Shown here in pieces: positions 56,628 to 64,000 of a stretch of 64,000 nucleotides of DNA. The position numbers were made by a program, and so were the translations under genes. Position 1 is the stretch's first letter. Each line of letters opens with the position of its first letter. This DNA is from Humulus lupulus (lineage: Eukaryota; Streptophyta; Magnoliopsida; Rosales; Cannabaceae), in the NCBI RefSeq assembly GCF_963169125.1, contig NC_084793.1, positions 135,572,297-135,636,296 of the forward strand. The letters run 5' to 3'. The notes under the pieces were generated by a model. That model ran no database searches. It was not told the origin of the DNA and saw only the letters and a program-made list of their open reading frames with translations.

Positions 56628-57961
56628 TGTTGGATATGGTGACCTTTTAGCAATGAAACTAGTTCATCATTTATGAAATATAATTAATTTGTATTATTAT
56701 TGAATAATATTTAGGTAAATATCGAAAAATTCCTATTTCATGTTGTTATAATCTTGTATGTGTACGATATGATTAAGATTGTAGATAATAAATTAAATAG
56801 TTGTTGTAAATCCAGTAATTGGCAATTTTATAGAAACATATTTTTCTTAAAAGATAAATTGGTTGTTTCCCGTTATTATAATTTTCGGAATTGTTTGTTT
56901 CCCTTTATTATAATTTTTGGAAATCCACTTTCCCATTTTGTGAATTTTGGATAATTGTGAGCTTCCTTATTTAGCTTATATTGTCTCATTTTGTTTATAA
57001 AGGGAAGATTTATATTGAAAATATTCGGTACTTACTAAAGTTGTTTCTGGTTTATTTGCTTATATATTTTCGTGCAACTCAAGAATTACAAACAAGAAAT
57101 TGGTTCCTTAATATCATTAATTGTTGTTTCCTTTTTTGAGCTTGTTTGTGATCCGACACAGGTTTGAGCTGTCTCCACCAATATCGTATCTAGCGGATCA
57201 GCATCTTCTAAAAAAGGCAACTCTTCATCAATCAAGAATATCTTCTATGATTCTTGCCTTTATTAGAAGAATTCTTTCTCAGCCTTTATGAGCATGAAAA
57301 AGGACACTATAAATAGGGCTCTAAAGGCAGTGAGAAATGTGAACTCTTTTGTGCATTATTCGTGAGCATTATTGTAATATTTTTTAGAGTTCCTCTTTGT
57401 ATTCAAGATCATAAGTATTCGCGTGATCTTGTAGAAATATGTGTGTTTAGCTTTTAGTGGTGAGTTTATACCATGTTCATGAGTGAATACACATTGTAAT
57501 TTGAACACAACATTTATAGTCTTCGGGAGAAGATTTTTACAAGCCTTGCGTCGGGAGGATGCAAGCACTCGCTGGCCATTGAAGGGAGTTCAAGTGGTGG
57601 TGCGTTTCAATCAAAATCAGATTAGTGAAGAGAAGTACAACTTTGTTGCGGCAAATCTCAAGAGGGAGTCTTGTTTTGTTTAAGTCAATATTTTGTACTT
57701 GTGATTCTTTATTAATTGGTTTTATTCTCTGGGCGTGGCCCCAAGGAGTAGGTTATCCGAAAGGGTTTCTGAACCTTGTAAAAATTCATTGTGTTCTTTA
57801 TTATTTTGTAATGTCTTTTTATTGTGTTCAGTTTCTGTCGTGACAAGTTTAGATTCTGTCCCGACAAAACTGTAATCTGTGTAAACAGTTAATTACCATT
57901 CCGCACTTTAATTAATTCACATGGTTTAATTAATTTGGTAATTACTAAAAATGAAATTTCA
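56628..57961 (+). repeat. CoD 5' LTR
   Basis: 1334 bp, TGTTGGATATGG to GAAATTTCA, ending two bases before the primer site. TATA box cactataaatagg at about 57306-57318. Preceded by aataa (56623-56627), the candidate TSD. The other copy lies outside the window. Confidence 0.85.
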
Positions 57962-57963
57962 AT

Positions 57964-57975
57964 TGGTATCAGAGC
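57964..57975 (+). other. CoD primer binding site (tRNA-iMet)
   Basis: TGGTATCAGAGC, an exact match to the 3' end complement of plant initiator tRNA-Met, directly after the LTR. Confidence 0.95.
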
Positions 57976-58055
57976 GGGTCACTCATTTCTGAGTGTGATC
58001 TTGGTTTATTCCGTTCATTGTTCTTGTTCTTGCAATATCTTTTTTCACAGAATGA

Positions 58056-59660
58056 GGCTCCATAACTCGCCCCCCTTTACTCAACGATTCAAACTATCCA
58101 TATTGGAAAGTTAGAATGAGAGCCTTCATCAAATCTCAAAATGAAAAGGCTTGGAGAGCTATTTTAAGTGGTTGGACTCCTCCAGCAGAAAGCGATGATG
58201 TAACTAAGATAAAATCTGAACTTGACTGGACTAATGCTGAAGAAAAACTATCCAGTTACAATAATAAAGCATTACATGCTATTTTTAATGGTGTTGGTGA
58301 AGGTTACATTAAATTGATTTCTTCATGTGTTTCGGCCGAAGATTCTTGGCAAATCCTTCAAACTCAATTTGAAGGAACTGCTGATGTCAAGCGTTCTAGG
58401 CTTGTTATGCTCACAACTAAATTTGAAAATCTGAAAATGAATGAAAATGAAACCCTCCCTGAATTTTTTGAGAAATTGTCAGATATTGCTAACGAATATT
58501 TTGCTCTTGGTGAAAAACTGGAAGAGAATGTTTTGGTTCGAAAAATTGTTAGAGTTCTCCCTGACATGTTTCAGACAAAGCTAACGGAAATTGAAGAAGC
58601 AAAAGATCTAGATAAAATAAAAGTAGAAGAATTGATGGGTTCACTTCGAACTTTTGAACTAAACCAAAAAATTAGACAAAAAGGTAAGACAGAGGAAATC
58701 AAGGAAAAATCTATTGCCTTGAAATCGTCTAAAGAATAGAAGGAAAGTTCGGATGATGAGGATGATGAGATGGCTCTGTTGACAAAAAAATTTCAAGAAT
58801 ACATAAAGAAATTGGGAAACAAAAAGGCCATATCCAAAAATCCAAAAGGAAATTTTTCTAAACCCTTTGAAACTAATAAAAAGGGTATTCAGTGTAGGGA
58901 ATGTGAAGGATTTGGACACATTCAATCTGAGTGTCCAAATACCTTAAAGAAAAAGAAAGTCATGAAAGCCACGTGGAGTGATCAAGACTCTGAACAGAGT
59001 GATGAGGAGGAAAATAGTGTTGCCTTAACCTCTGTTCACAAAGGTATGTTTTTCTCTTCAGTTAATTGCAAGGATGTGTTATGCCTTAATAATTCTGTTC
59101 AAAATAATGAGAATTCTGATAGTGATTCTGATGATTCAGACTTAGATGAGGAGTCATTGAAAGAGTCTTATAAAATAATGTATGATCAATGGCTGAAAGT
59201 GTGTTCTGAGAATCGTCTAATGGCTAGCAATAATAAAAAATTTGTTGAAAAATTTGAAAAACTTGAGATGATTATTGCTTCCAAAATTGATGAAATTAAC
59301 TCTTTGAATAAAGAAATTGATTTTTTCCAAAAAGGTGTCAAAATGCTTAATCCTAGATCTGGAATATGAGATGATATTCTTTCTGAAGGAAAAAAGGTTG
59401 GTGATTACAGTGGATTAAGATCTAATGGATCTGAGTCCTCAAGAAAAATGGTTTTTGTAAAATCTATGTATTATCCGTCTGTTGTGCCAACTAACCATTT
59501 TGTAGGAACAAGTCACGCTGCTGAGAGCACAAAGTTGTCATCTGTTGCAACAGATCTACAACTAAAGAAAATTTCTCCGAAAAGAAACTTTGAACAATTT
59601 GTACCAGTTTGTCATTTTTTGTGGGATGAAAGGACACATAAGACCTAAGTGCTTTTCTCT
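58056..59660 (+). pseudogene. CoD gag
   Basis: Begins with the text RPPLLNDSNYPYWKVRMRAF. The nearest ATG (58052) is one frame out, so the start itself seems to have lost a base. The capsid (58116-58739) has SWQILQTQFEGTADVKRSRL, FENLKMNENETLPEFFEKLS and VRKIVRVLPDMFQTKL. After a TAG at 58737 the frame continues with an acidic SSDDEDDE run and a CCHC knuckle CRECEGFGHIQSEC (58893-58934). A Ser/Asp-rich and coiled-coil segment follows to a TGA at 59367. A second knuckle near 59610-59655 is split by a frame change at a T6 run (59615-59620). Confidence 0.9.
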
Positions 59661-60193
59661 ATTAAATTTGTTCAAAAAGAATTATGTTAAACACTTTGGT
59701 AGTATGGATCAATTCTTGACCAAAAGAAATTCAAAATAAAAAACAATATGGGTCAAGAAAGTTAACTTTGTTTGCTTAGCTACCTTTACCTGTCATAAAA
59801 TGCATGCATCTAGTTCATGGTACTTTGATAGCGGTTGTTCAAGACATATGACAGGTAATGCCAACATACTTACCAACTTCAAATCCTTGAAGTGTGGAGT
59901 AGTAACATTTGGGGATGGAATGACAGGAAATATTTTAGGTAAAGGTACTCTAAACATCGAAGGGTTACTGAAACTGAAAAATGTGCTTCTTGTTGATGGG
60001 CTGAAAGCCAACTTAATTAGCATAAGTCAAATTTGTGACCAAGGTTTTCTTGTTAATTTTTCGCATGATGAGTGTAATGCTTTAAATCAAAGTGGTGATA
60101 TTGTTCTCAAAGGTTCTCGTTCTTTGGATAATTTTTACACTCTCACACTAAAATTCACATCATGCATCTTCATCAAGATTTTATATTACTTAC
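59661..60193 (+). pseudogene. CoD protease
   Basis: Frame 59800-60204: SSWYFDSGCSRHMTGN holds the catalytic D-S-G at about 59827-59835 in the copia-type context. FGDGMTGNILGKGTL, LLKLKNVLLVDGLKANLISI and FYTLTLKF follow. A frame change lies close to 60185-60200, just before the pre-integrase domain. The catalytic residues are intact. Confidence 0.9.
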
Positions 60194-61340
60194 TTGTGGC
60201 ATGAAAAACTTGGACATATAAATTTCAAGAACTTGAAAAAGATTGCTAATGCAGGTCTCATCCGTGGTATACCCAAGCTGGGTAAAGAATCGCTTGGTAA
60301 GTGTGAATCATGTCAATTGGGAAAACAATTGAAAATTTCCCATAAAGCATTATCCGATATTAATACTTCAAATGTGTTGGAATTATTGCATATGGATCTC
60401 ATGGGTCCTATACAAGTTGAAAGTATTAATGGTAAGAGATACATTTTTGTATGTGTGGATGATTTTTCTAGATTTACTTGGGTAGATTTCTTAAGAGAAA
60501 AATCAGATACGTTTGAAGCTTTTCAAACTCTATGTACAAGATTGAGAGTTGAAAAAAATTGTAACATTGGAAAGATTGTACGAATAAGGAGTGACCATGG
60601 TAAGGAGTTTGAAAATTCTGTTTATGATGAATATTGTAAATCTTTTAGAATTTTGCATGAATTTTCTGCTCCCAAGACCTCTGAACAAAATAGGGTAGTG
60701 GAACGGAAAAATCGTACCTTGCAGGAAATGGCCAGAGTTATGCTTAATAGCAAAAAACTCACAAAGAAATTGTGGGCAGAAGCAATTAATACAGCTTGTT
60801 ACACAATTAATCGTATTTTTCTGCGTCCAGGTACAAATAAAAGTCCTTATGAAATCTGGAAAGGTAAAAAACCCAATGTCAATTATTTTCATGTTTTTGG
60901 GTGTCTGTGTTATATTCTTAGAGATCGTGAGAATCTAGGAAAATTTGATGCCAAAAGCGATATGGGAGTTTTTCTTGGCTATTCCACCAATAGTAGGGCT
61001 TATCGTGTCTATAACATGAGAACCCAAACTATTATGGAATCAGCTAATGTGGCTATAGATGATTTAAAATATTTTTCTGAGTACTCCCATGAGGAGGAAA
61101 TTGATAGGCTCATTGATGTTCAACATCACAAAGAAATGGCAGATCTGACAGCACAGCCTTCGGAGGGGACACCCGCCACTACTGACGTATCAAACGTCGA
61201 TTCTGTCGAAACAACAACTGGGCAAACAGAGAAGGAAAATCCAGTTACTTCCTCTGACTCCATTCAAAAAGAACCATCAACCAGAGTAAAAAAGAATCAC
61301 CATTCTGACCTTATTTTGGGAAATCCTGAAGAGAGTATGG
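60194..61340 (+). pseudogene. CoD integrase
   Basis: The GAG-pre-integrase domain begins MWHEKLGHINFKNLKKIANA, with a C-x2-C pair in KCESCQLGK (the HHCC finger). The core has HMDLMGPIQV (first Asp, about 60390), VRIRSDHGKEFEN (second Asp) and NRVVERKNRTLQEMARVMLN (Glu). After it come GKKPNVNYFHVFGCLCYILR and the typical FLGYSTNSRAYRVYN. All three catalytic acids are present and the frame is open without interruption through to RT. Confidence 0.93.
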
Positions 61341-62026
61341 TCACTCGGAAGAGGTATGGAAATTCGGTTCAATTTGTTTGTTTTACTTCTACTTTGGAAC
61401 CAAAAAATGTGAAGGAGGCCTTAAATGATGAATCATGGATCAATGCAATGCAAGAAGAGTTAGATCAATTCACAAGGAATGAGGTATGGATTCTTGTCCC
61501 TAGACCGAGTCATACCAATATTATAGGTACAAAGTGGATATTTAAAAATAAAACTGATGAATTTGGGACCATAATAAGAAATAAAGCTAGACTAGTTGCA
61601 CAGGGGTACACTCAAGTTGAAGGAATTGATTTTGATGAGACATTTTCCCCTGTTGCAAGACTTGAATCCATAAGATTATTACTAGCTATTTCATGTGTTC
61701 TTGGTTTTAAATTCTTCCAAATGGATGTAAAATCCGCCTTTTTAAATGGATTTTTGAATGAAGAAGCTTATGTGGAACAGCCCAAAGGGTTTGAGGATCC
61801 TTACAATCCTAATCATGTTTTTAAATTGCAAAAAGCTTTGTATGGGCTGAAACAAGCCCCACGGGCTTGGTATGAGAGACTAACTCATTTTTTGGTCTCA
61901 AAGGGGTACAAGAGAGGGGGAGTAGACAAAACACTTTTTATCAAAAATGTTGATCAAAATATTATGATAGCACAAATCTATGTTGATGATATAGTGTTTG
62001 GTTCTACTAATGATTCTCTAGTGTAG
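61341..62026 (+). pseudogene. CoD reverse transcriptase
   Basis: Same frame as integrase. PKNVKEALNDESWINAMQEE, GTKWIFKNKTDEFGTI, KARLVAQGYTQVEGIDFDET, FFQMDVKSAFLNGFLNEEAY, KALYGLKQAPRAWYERL and the catalytic YVDDIVFGS at about 61980-62005. A single TAG at 62024 ends the frame where the text continues directly into the thumb/RNase H. Apart from that codon it looks functional. Confidence 0.93.
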
Positions 62027-62878
62027 GAATTTGTGAAACAAATGCAGGAAGAGTTTGAGATGAGCATGGTAAGAGAACTCAATTTCTTCCTAGGACTTCA
62101 AGTGAAGCAGTCAGATGAAGGAATTTTCATTTCACAAAGCAAGTATGCAAGAAGTCTAGTGAAAATATTTGGACTCGATGCATCTAAACCTGTTAAAACT
62201 CCAATGGGTACTGCGGTCAAATTATCTAAAGATGAAAATGGGAAGAAAGTTGATCCAACTCTTTACAGGAGTATGATAGGGAGTCTCCTTTACTTAACTG
62301 CAAGTCGCCCTGACATCAGTTACAGTGTTGGAGTGTGCGCTCATTTCCAAGGGAACCCCATGGAGTCTCATGTGACTGTTGTAAAAAGAATTATTCGTTA
62401 CATCAATAATACTCTTGATTTAGGCATTTGGTACTCCAAAGAAACAAATTCTAAAATTGTGTGTTATAGTGATGCAGATTGGGCAGGAAACACTGATGAT
62501 CGCAAAAGTATAAGTGGTGGATGTTTTTACTTAGGAAACAATTTGGTCTCCTGGCAAAGTAAAAAACAAAACTCCTTCTCCTTGTCAACAGCCGAAGATG
62601 AGTACATTGCTGCTGGAAGTTGTTGTACTCAACTTTTGTGGATGAAACAAATGTTGGCAGACTATGGGTTTGATATTAAAACTTTAACCATTTTTTGTGA
62701 TAATACAAGGGCTATTAATATCTCCAAAAATCTTGTTCAACGCTCTCGCACCAAACATATTGACATTCGTCATCATTTTATTAGGGAACTTGTTGAAAAC
62801 AAAACATTGATTTTAGAATATGTTGAGACTAACAAACAAATAACAGATATTTTTACTAAAGCCTTAGACACGGTCTGA
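62027..62878 (+). pseudogene. CoD RNase H
   Basis: In frame with RT after the TAG. MVRELNFFLGLQVKQSDEGI, SRPDISYSVGVCAHFQGNP, then the RNase H domain: VCYSDADWAGNTDDRKSISG (first Asp), LSTAEDEYIAAGSC (Glu region, with Asp where many copies have Ala/Glu), TIFCDNTRAINISKNLVQRS, HIDIRHHFIRELVENK and ITDIFTKALDTV. The frame closes with a TGA at 62876, slightly earlier than the usual pol end, since FDSLRKSLGVC-like text follows in the next bases. Confidence 0.92.
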
Positions 62879-64000
62879 TTTGATTCCCTCAGGAAATCCT
62901 TGGGGGTTTGTTTTATTTGAAATTGCCAATAAATTGATTATCTTGCCTTGCATATGTGTTTGCGTAAATCTCTTGTCCTGTTTGGAAGAAATTTGATGAG
63001 CATATTTTTTGTATTTTATAAAATGATCGTTATAAGTCCTATACTTTGTTGGAATAAAAAAATCATATTTGAAAAATTGTAGACCTTCCAATTTATATTT
63101 GATCAAATCATTATCTTTGTATGAGCATTCCTAATCCAGTTTCTTTTTCTGGCTCCATTTTGGAAAAGAGCTACCTATACTGATGTGTGAAAGCCGACAC
63201 TGAGTAAGTTGGTACCAGGTAATTAGCAATTATATTGGAGGATACTCTACCAGCGTAAAGGGCTACCATTAGTATAAGAGTTATAGCCTCCATTATGGTT
63301 ACAATTTGAAAAAGGCTAAAATCGCCAAATATGGGCAATGACCCTAGCTTTAATAGGCCAAAAAGAAACGCCAAATTGATTACACATGCACACATACATG
63401 TTGTTGACTAGACTGTGTAAGATGGTTGTAAGACTCATACATATAATGAATTGATTCAAATATGTTTTGTGATTTGTATATTTTTCGAATTATGGTCTCT
63501 TAGTATTTGAATTATAACTCATTTCTCTAATTTGTAAAAAATATGGTTATCTTGTTTCTTCTGAACAGGAGTTGGCATTTACATGGACACATATGGTATG
63601 GCAATTTACACTCTATTTTCGGCAATTTTGTAATAAAATAAAATACAAAAAAATTGAAAAATAAAATCTGTTTTGTACGGTGTATTTAATAAAAAAAAAG
63701 GGGTTTGAAAAAATTAATTGATGCAATTTATTTGTATTATCTCAACATATTCTAAAAATATTCAAAAAGTTTCCAATTTTGAGGTGTGAAAGAATTTGTT
63801 TTAAAAAATGAGATATTTTGGCATTTATCACTTACAATCCGGTTACCCATTTTTGATTACCCATTTTTGAACTTGCCTCATTTGTGCACCAAATACTTTA
63901 TATATTTGGATTCACTTTGGTTGTTAAATAATCAGTGTTTTCTTTTTGAATCTCTCACATATAACTGAAGTGATTAGGGTTTCTTTCTTTGTGTGTTTCA
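62879..64000 (+). other. CoD 3' region, no gene recognised
   Basis: AT-rich, with no clear coding region. A 74-codon minus-strand frame at 63171-63395 (FQIVTIMEAITLILMVALYA) is hydrophobic enough for a membrane segment but has no family features. In SIRE-type elements an envelope-like reading frame can follow pol on the sense strand; I see none here. Confidence 0.5.

Larger units (their letters stand above)
56628..64000 (+). mobile_element. CoD: SIRE/Maximus-like Ty1/copia element (3' end beyond window)
   Basis: 5' LTR, tRNA-iMet primer site, gag with two zinc knuckles, protease, integrase, RT and RNase H in order over 6.2 kb. The 3' LTR is not reached by 64000. It lies inside the 3' untranslated region of CoC. 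It has few lesions: three stops and about three frame changes over some 4.8 kb of coding sequence. This is the most complete coding region in the window. Confidence 0.9.

Noticed and set aside
63171..63395. Envelope-like or membrane gene after CoD pol
   Set aside because: The frame is on the antisense strand, short and without features beyond hydrophobicity.

Overview
This is a 64-kb piece of a flowering-plant nuclear genome made almost entirely of nested LTR retrotransposons. I found no ordinary host gene. The evidence for a plant is the set of element lineages (Ty3/gypsy Tat with an extra RNase H and an antisense gene, Tekay-like chromovirus, Ty1/copia SIRE-like), the tRNA-iMet-type primer sites, 5-bp target-site duplications (TSDs) and AT-rich non-coding DNA. 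I cannot name the species.

Names used below. GyA: minus-strand gypsy remnant, 1-4255. CoA: old plus-strand copia, split into 4256-5075 and 49895 to about 53640. GyB: Tekay-like gypsy 3' end, 5076-8792 and 41069-41646. TatA: Tat-lineage gypsy, 8793-41063, inserted in the GyB LTR. LtrA: single gypsy LTR, 11374-23235, inserted in TatA gag. CoB: complete young copia, 12589-22352, inserted in LtrA. TatB: second Tat-type element, 32928-40935, inserted in the 3' LTR of TatA. GyC: gypsy, 41673-49894, whose 5' LTR holds the solo LTR LtrB (42124-44252). After CoA come a CACTA-type transposon end (to 54639), copia fragment CoC (54640-56627) and the SIRE-like copia CoD (56628 to past the window end).

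The nesting is readable at base level. CoB has TSD gttgg, LtrB gtctt and TatB ccact. TatA has gttat/gtgat. Removing TatB from the TatA 3' LTR restores 771 bp, exactly the length of its 5' LTR. Relative order of insertion: GyB; then TatA; then TatB and LtrA independently into TatA; then CoB into LtrA. LtrB went into GyC. CoB is youngest, with about 40 differences between 1.86-kb LTRs counted by eye. The TatA and GyC LTR pairs are much more diverged.

The most interesting biology is in the two Tat elements. Each carries, between its sense coding region and its 3' LTR, a gene on the opposite strand coding for a domain resembling the Pfam 'putative gypsy type transposon' family followed by a long coiled coil. 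In both, a short GT-AG intron lies just before the coiled coil in the same phase (0), at 29203-29288 and 37039-37136, and splicing keeps the frame. Further phase-compatible introns are visible. TatB also lacks RT, RNase H and integrase, lacks a 5' LTR although it is flanked by a TSD-like repeat, has a GC-rich 79-bp minisatellite in its LTR and carries a tRNA-like relic. All coding regions in the window carry at least some disabling lesions; CoD is the closest to intact.
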